48,018 nt of DNA from Planctomycetota bacterium (GTDB taxonomy: Bacteria > Planctomycetota > Planctomycetia > Planctomycetales > Planctomycetaceae): NCBI GenBank assembly GCA_016872645.1, contig VGZH01000043.1, positions 1-48,018 on the forward strand, in the 5' to 3' direction. The notes under the pieces were generated by a model, which had not been told where the DNA came from, did no database searches, and was given only the letters and a program-made list of their open reading frames with translations. Each line of letters starts with the position of its first letter. Position 1 is the stretch's first letter. The position numbers were made by a program, and so were the translations under genes. Below, one piece after another: positions 8,518 through 17,870 of this stretch.

Positions 8518-9009
8518 ATGAGCCTGTTGACCTGCATCAAAGACGTTTGGGAATTCAACCGCACGCGCACGCTGGCGACGTTGGACGAGATTGCCAAGCA
8601 ACCCGACCCGACAGCGGTGCTCGGCTGGCGACCGGGGCCGGGGCGAGCACACATTTGTTGGCAACTCATGCACATCGGCGTGACCGAAGAACTCTTCGCC
8701 ACCGAACGGCTGTTCGGAAAACCGCCGACCTTCACCGAGCTAATTCCTCGCTTCAAAGGTGGAAGCACCCCTGACGACAACATCTTGAAAGTCGATCAGA
8801 TTTACGAAGTGCTCAACGCCTCGCGACAGCATTTGCTCGATGGTCTGCCGCAGTTGACCGAGGTGGACCTGAACCGGATTCCGGAGTCCGGTTTGTTGAA
8901 GGATCGCGGCTGGACGTTTGCGCGGGCCTTGCAAATCATCAATTGGCATGAAGCTCACCACCAAGGCCAGGCTCACATTACGTTCAATTTGTGGAAGAAC
9001 CGCGCATGA
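8518..9009 (+). CDS. DinB-like four-helix metal-binding protein
   Basis: 163 residues of the DinB/YfiT superfamily, four-helix bundles that usually bind a divalent metal through three histidines and include thiol-dependent transferases. Candidate ligands are His52 (WQLMHIG) and the C-terminal HEAHHQGQ (His144, 147, 148). ATG 8518 has GAGGAGA upstream; an in-frame ATG-equivalent at 8467 lacks one. Its stop overlaps the start of the aminotransferase (ATGA at 9006-9009), so the two are translationally coupled. The substrate is unknown. Confidence 0.85.
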   Translation: MSLLTCIKDVWEFNRTRTLATLDEIAKQPDPTAVLGWRPGPGRAHICWQLMHIGVTEELFATERLFGKPPTFTELIPRFKGGSTPDDNILKVDQIYEVLNASRQHLLDGLPQLTEVDLNRIPESGLLKDRGWTFARALQIINWHEAHHQGQAHITFNLWKNRA

Positions 9010-10313
9010 ATCTCTCCACTGATTACCGCGCACTGATTGAACGCGGCCGCGAGGTTTTGCCGGGTGGCGTTTGTTCCAGCACACGCTTCAACCAAGGTTG
9101 GGGCGCGCCGCTGTACGCCTCGCGAGCCAAAGGCGCGAAATTCTGGGATGTCGATGGTCGCGAGTTCCTCGACATGTCGATGAGCCACGGTGCGACGTTG
9201 CTCGGTCATGCGCCGGACTGCTTGCGCGAGGTGTTCGACAAGGTTTGGGAACTCGGCGTGCTGTGCAGTCTCGACGGCCAATATCCGATCGAACTGGCCG
9301 AGCAAATTTGTGAGATCGTGCCGTGTGCGGAACGTGTTCGCTTCACCGGATCGGGCAGCGAAGCGACGCTGCACGCGTTGCGGCTCTGCCGAGCGGTCAG
9401 CGGTCGGGACAAGATCATCCGCTTTCACGGACACTTCCACGGCTACCACGAATTCACATTCATCGGCGGCCATCCGCCGGCCGACCAGCTCGACGCGAAG
9501 CCGCCGTACCGCGAATCCGCAGGCATCCCGAAGTCGCTCGCCGAACTGATCATCACGGCCGAGTACAACGACTTCGACGCGCTCGAACGGCTGGTCAAGC
9601 AGCACAAGCACGAAGCCGGGACGATTTTGATCGAGCCGGTCGATTACAATTGCGGTGCGATTGGTCCGGAGCCGGGATTCCTGGAAGCAGCACGCCGGCT
9701 GGCAACCGAGCATGGCCTGATTTTGTTCTTCGACGAAATTCAATCGTTCGCCAAAAAATCTCCTGGTGGAGCACAGCAAGATTTCGGAGTCACGCCGGAC
9801 ATTTGCACGATCGGAAAATCGCTTGGCGCGGGTCTGCCGCTGTCGGCGATCGCTGGCAAAGCAGAGTTAATGGACCGCTTCAAGCCGGTTGGCGACGTCG
9901 CCCACTCCGGGACTTTCAATGCTCCGCTGCCGAGCATCCTGGCTGGGCTTGCATTCGTCCGGACGATCCGCACGGCGGATTTCTGGCGGACCATTCATTC
10001 CCTTTCGTCGCAGCTGTCTCGCGGACTGGCGGAGATCTCACAGCGAAGTCCGGTTGCCTGTCGTTTTCAGGTTCACGGCAGTCGATTTGGCCTGACCTTC
10101 GGCACGCGCGAACCGGTCAAATGTTACCGCGACAGTCTCTGCCATCGCCGCGAACAGATGCTGGAGTTTTGTCGGCAGACGACGGCTCGTGGCGTCTATT
10201 TTCACGACTACGGCGGTGCGCCGTGTCATCACGGTTTTTCGTCGGTTCACACGCCGGCGGAGATCGACCAGGTCCTGCAAGTGGTCGAGGACTCACTCAA
10301 GGCGATGGGATGA
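9006..10313 (+). CDS. class III aminotransferase (glutamate-1-semialdehyde aminomutase-like)
   Basis: A PLP-dependent enzyme of 435 residues. The PLP lysine is Lys271 in CTIGKSLGAGLP. Asp243 in FFDEIQSF binds the cofactor nitrogen, and GSGSEATLHALRL (115-127) holds the phosphate. It resembles HemL and related 'aspartate aminotransferase family' proteins. HFHGYHEF is present, but the surrounding sequence differs enough from true HemL that a role in haem synthesis cannot be asserted. ATG 9006 overlaps the stop of the DinB-like gene, implying a shared pathway or at least shared translation. An upstream GTG at 8991 is in frame but less likely. Confidence 0.88.
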   Translation: MNLSTDYRALIERGREVLPGGVCSSTRFNQGWGAPLYASRAKGAKFWDVDGREFLDMSMSHGATLLGHAPDCLREVFDKVWELGVLCSLDGQYPIELAEQICEIVPCAERVRFTGSGSEATLHALRLCRAVSGRDKIIRFHGHFHGYHEFTFIGGHPPADQLDAKPPYRESAGIPKSLAELIITAEYNDFDALERLVKQHKHEAGTILIEPVDYNCGAIGPEPGFLEAARRLATEHGLILFFDEIQSFAKKSPGGAQQDFGVTPDICTIGKSLGAGLPLSAIAGKAELMDRFKPVGDVAHSGTFNAPLPSILAGLAFVRTIRTADFWRTIHSLSSQLSRGLAEISQRSPVACRFQVHGSRFGLTFGTREPVKCYRDSLCHRREQMLEFCRQTTARGVYFHDYGGAPCHHGFSSVHTPAEIDQVLQVVEDSLKAMG

Positions 10314-10315
10314 TG

Positions 10316-10334
10316 GACTCCTCCCTAGGGAGTC
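10316..10334 (+). terminator. hairpin just after the aminotransferase gene
   Basis: GACTCC / GGAGTC form a 6-bp stem around a 7-base loop, two bases after the TGA of the aminotransferase. No T-run follows, so it could be a weak or factor-assisted terminator, or just a transcript-end hairpin. Confidence 0.35.
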
Positions 10335-10347
10335 TGCTGTCCAATTG

Positions 10348-10375
10348 TTGCAACTTGAAAGGGGCTTGTTAGAGT
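10348..10375 (+). promoter_or_regulatory. possible sigma-70-type promoter for rpsO
   Basis: TTGCAA (10348-10353), a 16-base spacer and TAGAGT (10370-10375) lie about 50 bases before the rpsO start. Planctomycete promoter consensus is poorly defined, so this is a weak call from resemblance to the general bacterial pattern. Confidence 0.3.
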
Positions 10376-10423
10376 ACCCCACTTATCGAAGTCTCAAAAA
10401 CGTTTTGGTTTAGGAAAGGTCCA

Positions 10424-10693
10424 ATGCCGCTGACAAAAGAACGAAAAACGGAGCTGATTCGTGGCCACGCGCGATCCGAGACGGACACAGGCTCCCCAGA
10501 AGTTCAGATCGCCATGCTGACCGATCGGATCACGCAACTGACCGATCACTTGAAGGGCCATGTGAAAGATCACGCTGGCCGACGTGGGTTGTTGATGGCG
10601 GTGAGCCGCCGTCGTCGCCTGCTGGATTACCTCAAGCGAGCCGATGTCGCTCGCTATCAGACGATTCTTGAAAAGCTCGAATTGCGCAAGTAG
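10424..10693 (+). CDS. rpsO: 30S ribosomal protein S15
   Basis: 89 residues, the exact usual size. S15 binds the three-way junction of 16S rRNA helices 20-22 early in small-subunit assembly. The family signature is complete: [34 protein letters not shown] and the C-terminal [11 protein letters not shown]...[20 protein letters not shown] ribosome site stands before ATG 10424. It is followed by pnp in the same orientation after a 307-base hairpin-rich spacer, the conserved rpsO-pnp order. Confidence 0.98.
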   Translation: MPLTKERKTELIRGHARSETDTGSPEVQIAMLTDRITQLTDHLKGHVKDHAGRRGLLMAVSRRRRLLDYLKRADVARYQTILEKLELRK

Positions 10694-10695
10694 CC

Positions 10696-10958
10696 CCGGC
10701 CGACAAGGTGACGTTGTTTTAGGAGCTTCGGCCGGTGCGTCCGTCAGGGGACGGACGCAGACAGACATGCCAGCCGGTGAAAGTGGCTGGGTGACGGACC
10801 GAGGAATCGCTTGAGCCTGCGCGGTGGGTCCACGCGAAACGACGTTTGCCATAGCATCGGCCGCCGGCCTGGAAGTTGGCGTCGCTGTCGTTGCGACGCC
10901 GTGGATCATAGTCGTTAGGACGTTTTAGCTCGCTGTCGTTTGTCACTCATGGTGAGTG
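10696..10958 (+). promoter_or_regulatory. hairpin-rich rpsO-pnp spacer / pnp leader
   Basis: The 307 bases between rpsO and pnp hold no credible gene but four inverted repeats: CCGGCCG/CGGCCGG (10696-10702 with 10729-10735, 26-base loop); a perfect 9-bp stem with AGGG loop (10737-10758); a perfect 8-bp stem GGCGTCGC/GCGACGCC with 7-base loop (10878-10900); and CACTCA/TGAGTG with 3-base loop (10944-10958). In E. coli, pnp expression is controlled by RNase III cleavage of a leader hairpin followed by PNPase itself; these hairpins are placed where such control, or rpsO 3' end formation, would occur. That function is inference. Confidence 0.5.
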
Positions 10959-11000
10959 GTCTCGCAGGCTGACGTCCGTTGAAGTGGAAAGAAATCAGAA

Positions 11001-13121
<2,121 letters not shown>

Positions 13122-13154
13122 TCTTTGCTGATCCGAGCCAAAGAAAAAAGAAGA

Positions 13155-13200
13155 CAGACTTCCGAAGTCCCTGAGGCTTCGGAAGTCTGTTCATTTTTTT
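13155..13200 (+). terminator. strong rho-independent terminator after pnp
   Basis: A perfect 14-bp stem (13155-13168 with 13178-13191), a 9-base loop and TCATTTTTT after it. The A-rich left flank would also give a T-run on the opposite strand, so it may end transcription from both sides. It starts 33 bases after the pnp stop. Confidence 0.92.
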
Positions 13201-13214
13201 CCGGGCGAGAAGAC

Positions 13215-14025
13215 TTACTGGCTGGCGAATCCGCCGATGAAAGTTCCGTCGTTGCGAATTTGGAGTTTTTGGTACGTGTCCCAAAAGTTGTGGTTGTAGA
13301 AATCGACCGGATCGGCGGTGCTGTAAATGTTCTCGCTGACGAATTGGACGGATCCATCGGCCATCACGCACTGTGCACCAACGGTATGCTGACTGGAGAA
13401 CGCCCACCGGGCGAACGGAGTCACGGCCCCTCAACCAGGGGCCGCTGAACCTGTCGGAGCGTTGAGCAATTGCCCAGTCTGCAACTGCACGAGCGCACTG
13501 CCATACGGGGTTTCGAGAGTCGCCCGGGGATCACGTAGGGGTCTCGAAAAATGGCTCCCAACCAGACCGACGCATCCCCGTCTTTGAAAAACCGACGCTC
13601 ACCAACCAGAAATGTGGAGGCGGTGCCGTCGGTAATTTTCGACGGGCGAACGTGCTTGTCACCAGTGAAAAACCCCTGGCTGATGAATCCAAATGGGTCG
13701 GGATTGGAGAGATTCCAGACGCTCGCATTCGGAGCGGACGCGACGTAGTTCAACGTGGAGACTGCCAGAGTGTCGAACAAGCGGTGCGAGTTGAAGGACG
13801 TCTCTGCTCGGCCGGGCAAACGAACACAGGCGGTACACGACGTGCAAGATCAGGTTGATTCGCCAATACCTGTCCGAGCGATTGCGCTCTTGGGTCGAGT
13901 TGACGGTAAAGCGGTGAGGCTTCGAGATGCAGCAGGATGGTGACACTCCAGGGCCAGGCTGGTTCGGCGGCGGCCGTACCACGCGAAGCCTTTGTCGGGG
14001 TCAAGAGTGGTTCTCCCCGAAAAAC
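13215..14025 (-). pseudogene. DUF1559 (planctomycete type II pseudopilin-like) protein remnant
   Basis: Three minus-strand frames carry successive parts of a DUF1559 protein. About 14025-13850 reads WSVTILLHLEASPLYRQLD and LPPVF-type CPAEQ sequence. 13819-13430 reads LNYVASAPNASVWN, ITDGTASTFLVGERR and VWLGAIFRDPY. 13424-13215 reads WAFSSQHTVGAQCVMADGSVQF and ends TFIGGFASQ. At least two frameshifts separate them, and the N-terminal prepilin-type hydrophobic segment typical of the family is not found. DUF1559 proteins form very large paralogous sets in planctomycetes, so decay of one copy is unsurprising. Assembly errors could mimic frameshifts, but the missing N-terminus argues for real decay. 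Confidence 0.8.
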
Positions 14026-14141
14026 CGCCACAAAAAGTCGCTCAACAGGGGAGGTTTTTGTTGAGCAAGATTTTGCGAAGTCGCAGCCTGAAGCGTGAAT
14101 CTCGATTCCCACGTCGGTCGAATCGAACGCACGCCCGCAAT

Positions 14142-15764
14142 TCATTCGACACGACTCGTCACTTGGATCGGCGCGAAGGTGCGAACGACTTGCTTGGCAC
14201 TTAGCAGGCCATCGACCGCTGCGCTGACGATGCCGCCGGCAAAGCCCGCTCCCTCGCCCACCGGGTACAAGCCGCGGCAGCCGAGCGATTGTCGAGCGGG
14301 AACATCGCGGTCAATTCGCACAGGTGAACTGCCACGCATTTCGGGACCGATCAAGTTGGCATTTTTCAGAAAATCACCGCGCCACTTCTGGTTCATCAGC
14401 GGCAGGCCGGAGCGAATCGCGGACAGGACTGCCGATGGCAACGTGTTGTCGAGGCTCATCGGAGCCAGGCCGCGCGAATACGAACTATCGAAGCGTTGAT
14501 TTGGCGACGGTGAGCGGCCGGCGAGAAAATCATGCGCGGATTGAATTGGACAGAAGTAATTTCGTCCGGCCAACTCGAACGCGGCGGACTCGAAGCGGCG
14601 TTGCAGTTCGACCCCGGCGAGCGGGTGATCGCCGCCGAACTCGTGTGGTTCGAGTGTCACCATGATGCCGCTGTTGGCGAACGGCGTGTCATGACGCGAG
14701 TTGCTCATGCCGTTCGTCGCGAAGCGATTCGGCTCGGAGATGCTGGGGATCGCAATGCCGCCGGCGCACATGCAGAACGAATACACGTCCCGCTCGCCGC
14801 GAGCCGTCAGCGTGTAGTCCGCCGCGCCAAGCGTTTCGAGGTATTCCGGTCGGCCGTACTTGTGCCGATTGACTTGCTCCTGCGGTTGCTCGATCCGCAG
14901 GCCGAGCTGAAACGCTTTCTGCGTCATGGGGATGCCGGCGTCGAGCAGCATCTGGTAGGTGTCGCGAGCACTGTGGCCGATGCCGAGGATCGCCTGTGTC
15001 GTCGCGATGTGGCCGCTGGACGTCTGCAAACCGCGCAGTTGCCCGTCGACAATGTCGAGTCCTTCGAGCCGACAGCCGAAGCGGTACTCGCCGCCGAACT
15101 CTTCGATCTTGCGACGCAGATTGCGGACGATCATCGGCAACCGGTTGCTTCCCAGATGAGGCCGCTGCTCGTACATCAGCGATGGCTTGCCGCCACATTC
15201 GACGAACCGTGCGAGCACCCAATCGACATCGGGGCCACTGAGGCGACAGGTCAACTTGCCGTCACTGAACGTGCCGGCTCCCCCTTCGCCGAACAGGTAG
15301 TTGTTCTCGGGATCGTGCGGGCCGCCGGAATCGAACAGGCGAATCGCCGGAACTCGTTCTTTGACCGCTTGACCGCGCTCGATGATCAGGGGCTGATAGC
15401 CTTTGACCGCCAAAAAATATCCCGCCAACAATCCCGCCGGCCCGGAGCCGATCACGACTGGTCGCTGTTCAAGTGGCGTTGACCCACAGGGGACATCCTC
15501 AAATAACGGCGGGGAGAACAATTCGACGTTGGGTCGTTTTCCCGCGACCAGCGATGCGGCCTGATCGCTGTCGGGCAACTCAACGAGCAGCGTGTAGACG
15601 AATTTCAATTCGCGGCGCGATCGTGCATCGAGGCTCTTGCGCAGAATTCGCCAGCGAGCGATGTCCGCGTCGGCAACGCGCAGCGTGTGTGCGAGCCGTT
15701 TCGGGAGGTCCGCCTCTGGCTCGAACACGTTGGTCGTCAGGTTGGAAATGCGGATCGATGGCAT
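14142..15764 (-). CDS. FAD-dependent dehydrogenase (COG2509-like)
   Basis: 540 residues. A small N-terminal domain (about 1-95) is followed by the dinucleotide-binding GSGPAGLLAG motif (residues 106-115) with the acidic IIERG end of the second strand. Further FAD-binding elements are FGEGGAGTFSDGKL and the C-terminal GLYPVGEGAGFAGGI (about 505), where the flavin ring is held. It matches the 'uncharacterised FAD-dependent dehydrogenase' family, related to geranylgeranyl-reductase-like flavoproteins; the substrate is unknown. ATG 15764 was preferred to a TTG at 15779. A palindromic element lies directly upstream (15784-15841), so the promoter must be within or beyond it, or transcription comes from the 16338 gene. 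Confidence 0.87.
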   Translation of the reverse strand: MPSIRISNLTTNVFEPEADLPKRLAHTLRVADADIARWRILRKSLDARSRRELKFVYTLLVELPDSDQAASLVAGKRPNVELFSPPLFEDVPCGSTPLEQRPVVIGSGPAGLLAGYFLAVKGYQPLIIERGQAVKERVPAIRLFDSGGPHDPENNYLFGEGGAGTFSDGKLTCRLSGPDVDWVLARFVECGGKPSLMYEQRPHLGSNRLPMIVRNLRRKIEEFGGEYRFGCRLEGLDIVDGQLRGLQTSSGHIATTQAILGIGHSARDTYQMLLDAGIPMTQKAFQLGLRIEQPQEQVNRHKYGRPEYLETLGAADYTLTARGERDVYSFCMCAGGIAIPSISEPNRFATNGMSNSRHDTPFANSGIMVTLEPHEFGGDHPLAGVELQRRFESAAFELAGRNYFCPIQSAHDFLAGRSPSPNQRFDSSYSRGLAPMSLDNTLPSAVLSAIRSGLPLMNQKWRGDFLKNANLIGPEMRGSSPVRIDRDVPARQSLGCRGLYPVGEGAGFAGGIVSAAVDGLLSAKQVVRTFAPIQVTSRVE

Positions 15765-15783
15765 GTTGGATGAAATCAAAAGT

Positions 15784-15841
15784 CAGCACGACGCGCCAGC
15801 CAATGGCGGTCGCGGAACCACTTGCGGGCGCGTCGTGCTGG
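15784..15841. repeat. dispersed palindromic element, family A copy 2
   Basis: Arms 15784-15806 and 15816-15841 share the core CAGCACGACGCGCC and its complement. The right arm matches copy 1 (2510-2535) in 23 of 26 positions. It sits 17 bases after the stop of the molybdopterin-type gene and 20 bases before the FAD dehydrogenase start. Both copies in the window lie just 3' of a minus-strand gene. Confidence 0.6.
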
Positions 15842-15858
15842 ATCGAAGACGATCGGTT

Positions 15859-16338
15859 CTATCCGTGGTGATGCAATGCTTCTTGCGCTTGCTCGTCGTT
15901 TCTCCGAGTGTCGCGGCCACCGCCGGCGGTCAGTTCAATGCGGTCGAGGAATTTCACGTTCGCGCAGTCGTCAAGCGCATCCGTGTGGCACATGGCGGGA
16001 TTCTTGAGGAGAAACCGAAACGGCCCCCCTTTGGAATCTGGGTACGGCGTTCCATCAAGCTGATAGACGACGACCGCCTCATCCACGAGGTCTTCCAGCG
16101 GAATGCTCGCCGCGAAGTCGTCGCGCGTGGCGTGCAGCGTCAGGTAGGTAGCCTCGGAGGCGGGAGCTACACGGTTCAAGAGGGCTCGCAACGTCACGCC
16201 GTCTCCTGGTCGCTTCGGATGAAAGCGAGTGAAGTCGCGAACGTGCTCGGTCTCCGAAAACGCTTGCAAGTCGTCAAAAGAAAAGGATCGAGGCGAGGCG
16301 ACCAGGCCGTCTACTCGCAAGATTGCTGGCGAAGTCAT
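15859..16338 (-). CDS. stand-alone oxidoreductase molybdopterin-type domain protein
   Basis: 159 residues matching the short bacterial form of the sulfite-oxidase-type molybdopterin domain (PF00174 fold): ILRVDGLVASPRSFSFDDL, VTLRALLNRV, YLTLHATRDDFAASIPLEDL, VVYQLDGTPYPDSKGGPFRFL and VKFLDRIEL. The cysteine that ligates molybdenum in true sulfite oxidases should be around residues 65-75. No Cys is there; the only cysteines are in AMCHTDALDDC near 116-125, so cofactor binding is doubtful. It lies 26 bases downstream of the Rieske gene on the same strand, suggesting a two-gene unit. No Tat signal is seen. Confidence 0.78.
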   Translation of the reverse strand: MTSPAILRVDGLVASPRSFSFDDLQAFSETEHVRDFTRFHPKRPGDGVTLRALLNRVAPASEATYLTLHATRDDFAASIPLEDLVDEAVVVYQLDGTPYPDSKGGPFRFLLKNPAMCHTDALDDCANVKFLDRIELTAGGGRDTRRNDEQAQEALHHHG

Positions 16339-16364
16339 GAAGATTTCCGCTGAGGTTGTTGTGG

Positions 16365-16712
16365 TCAGGTTGTCGCACTCGGCACCGCCACTTGTGGATC
16401 AGGGACGAGCACTTGGATTTCGTTCCCCGTGACTCGCACTTCGAAAGTCTCGGTGCGGCACTTCGAGTTCGGATTGTCCAGCCACGTTCCTGTTTTGATC
16501 GAAAAACGCCAGGCGTGCCATGGACAAGTGACGCCATCGTCCTCGACGTAGCCGCTGGCCAACGAGGCTCCCATGTGCGGGCACAGATCGTTGATTGCCG
16601 AGTACTCGCCGTTGGTCAAGAAGACTGCGACCATCTTGCCGTTGACGCAGAAGGCTCGGCCTTCGCCTTCGGGAATATCGCCCACAAGAGCGACTGTCTG
16701 AAAATCTGCCAT
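16365..16712 (-). CDS. Rieske [2Fe-2S] ferredoxin-like protein (NirD type)
   Basis: 115 residues, a single small soluble Rieske domain. The cluster ligands are complete: Cys44-Pro-His46, 16 residues, then Cys63-Pro-Trp-His66. The family resembles NirD and the ferredoxin components of dioxygenases and probably transfers electrons in the cytosol. Its downstream neighbour, the molybdopterin-type domain gene, may be the partner. The end DPQVAVPSATT is a short unstructured tail. ATG is at 16712; no oxygenase subunit is nearby. Confidence 0.92.
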   Translation of the reverse strand: MADFQTVALVGDIPEGEGRAFCVNGKMVAVFLTNGEYSAINDLCPHMGASLASGYVEDDGVTCPWHAWRFSIKTGTWLDNPNSKCRTETFEVRVTGNEIQVLVPDPQVAVPSATT

Positions 16713-16873
16713 CGCATGCCTCGTCGTCGTTAACCCGCGCGAGCGGACGGACGAAGGGTAGAGGCTCGACGAACCCGGCTCAATTCAGTCGATTTGCAAT
16801 CGCAGGCGATAGCTGCCTTTCGTCGTTTGTCTCGATACATTTCGTCGCCTCAATCCTCTGATGATTGCGACTC

Positions 16874-17752
16874 ATGCCGCTGTTTGATTCGGACTTTCTG
16901 AAAAAGCTGGAATACCTGTCGTTGGTCTCGCGACGGATGTTTCGTGGTTCGCTGCTGGCTCAACGGCGGACGATGCAGACGGGCGGCGGTATCGAGTTCG
17001 CTGACCATCGCGAATATTCACACGGAGATGATTTTCGTCATCTGGATTGGAACGTCTTCGCGCGGCACGGCGAACTGCTGTTGAAGCGCTTTCAGGAAGA
17101 AGAGGACTTGCACGTCTACCTGCTGCTGGATTGCTCGCGAAGCATGGCGTTTGGCATGCCGCCGAAGTTCGATCTGGCTCGGCAGATCGCCGCCGCGCTG
17201 GCCTATATCGCGCTGGCGGACTTGGATCGAGTCGCCATCATCGCGTTCGCCGATGACATCATCGCCGACTTTCCGCTGACTCGCGGCAAGGATCGAATCC
17301 TTTCGCTGCTGAAGTTTCTAGAAGGGCTGGACGTGCAGGGCGAGGCAACCGATCTGGGCCGAGTCGCGAAAGCCTTCACGCAGCGTCCGCAACGTCACGG
17401 CCTGGCGGTTGTCATCAGCGATCTGTTCGACCCGCAGGGCTACGAACGGGGCCTCGACTTGCTCCGCTATCGCAACTACGAACTGCACGCCGTCCAACTG
17501 CACGATCGCCTCGAAGCCGAACCGAGCTTGTTGGGGGAATTGGAACTCGTTGACATCGAATCCGACGGCGGTCAAAAGGTGACGATCACCGAGAACGCCT
17601 TGAAAAAGTACCGAATGCTGTTCGAGGACTTCCAGGAGTCGTTGCGGAAGTACGGTCGCAGATACGGCGTGGGTCTGACGCAGACCCGGTGCGAGGTGCC
17701 GTTTGATGAATTCATTCTGAAGATGATGCGCGCATCGGGAGCGGTCGGATAA
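16874..17752 (+). CDS. DUF58 domain protein
   Basis: 292 residues with the DUF58 signature (DFRHLDWNVFARHGELLLKRF) followed by a VWA-like fold (LLLDCSRSMAFGMPPKFD, with DxSxS metal site). Such proteins are encoded with MoxR AAA+ ATPases and BatA/BatB VWA proteins and are thought to help assemble or activate protein complexes. It is the first gene of a three-gene set running in one direction. The start chosen is ATG 16874; a TTG at 16865 is also in frame. No MoxR gene lies within the adjoining 2 kb upstream. Confidence 0.9.
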   Translation: MPLFDSDFLKKLEYLSLVSRRMFRGSLLAQRRTMQTGGGIEFADHREYSHGDDFRHLDWNVFARHGELLLKRFQEEEDLHVYLLLDCSRSMAFGMPPKFDLARQIAAALAYIALADLDRVAIIAFADDIIADFPLTRGKDRILSLLKFLEGLDVQGEATDLGRVAKAFTQRPQRHGLAVVISDLFDPQGYERGLDLLRYRNYELHAVQLHDRLEAEPSLLGELELVDIESDGGQKVTITENALKKYRMLFEDFQESLRKYGRRYGVGLTQTRCEVPFDEFILKMMRASGAVG

Positions 17753-17756
17753 GGAG

Positions 17757-17845
17757 GAAGTGCAAAGTGCTGAGTGCCGAGTGCAAAGTGAAGAATGATC
17801 TGGCGGGGCACCGCTTGCGAAGCTGTCTGCGCTTTGCACTTTGCA
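17757..17845. repeat. low-complexity inverted intergenic repeat
   Basis: The 118-base gap between the DUF58 and BatA-like genes contains gtgcaaagtg (twice), gagtgccgagtgc, and on the other side cactttgca, giving imperfect inverted arms. The words gagtgccgag and gccgag also occur in the insert inside mutS (485-506). It has no coding potential. Confidence 0.45.
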
Positions 17846-17870
17846 TTGCTTGGAAATGGGAGGGCCGCAA

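Noticed and set aside
9323-10372. 349-codon plus frame inside the aminotransferase region
   Set aside because: Out-of-frame shadow of the PLP enzyme, whose cofactor motifs are in the other frame.
14532-15482. 316-codon plus-strand frame opposite the FAD dehydrogenase
   Set aside because: Antisense shadow with no motifs; the minus strand carries GSGPAG and the C-terminal FAD motif.
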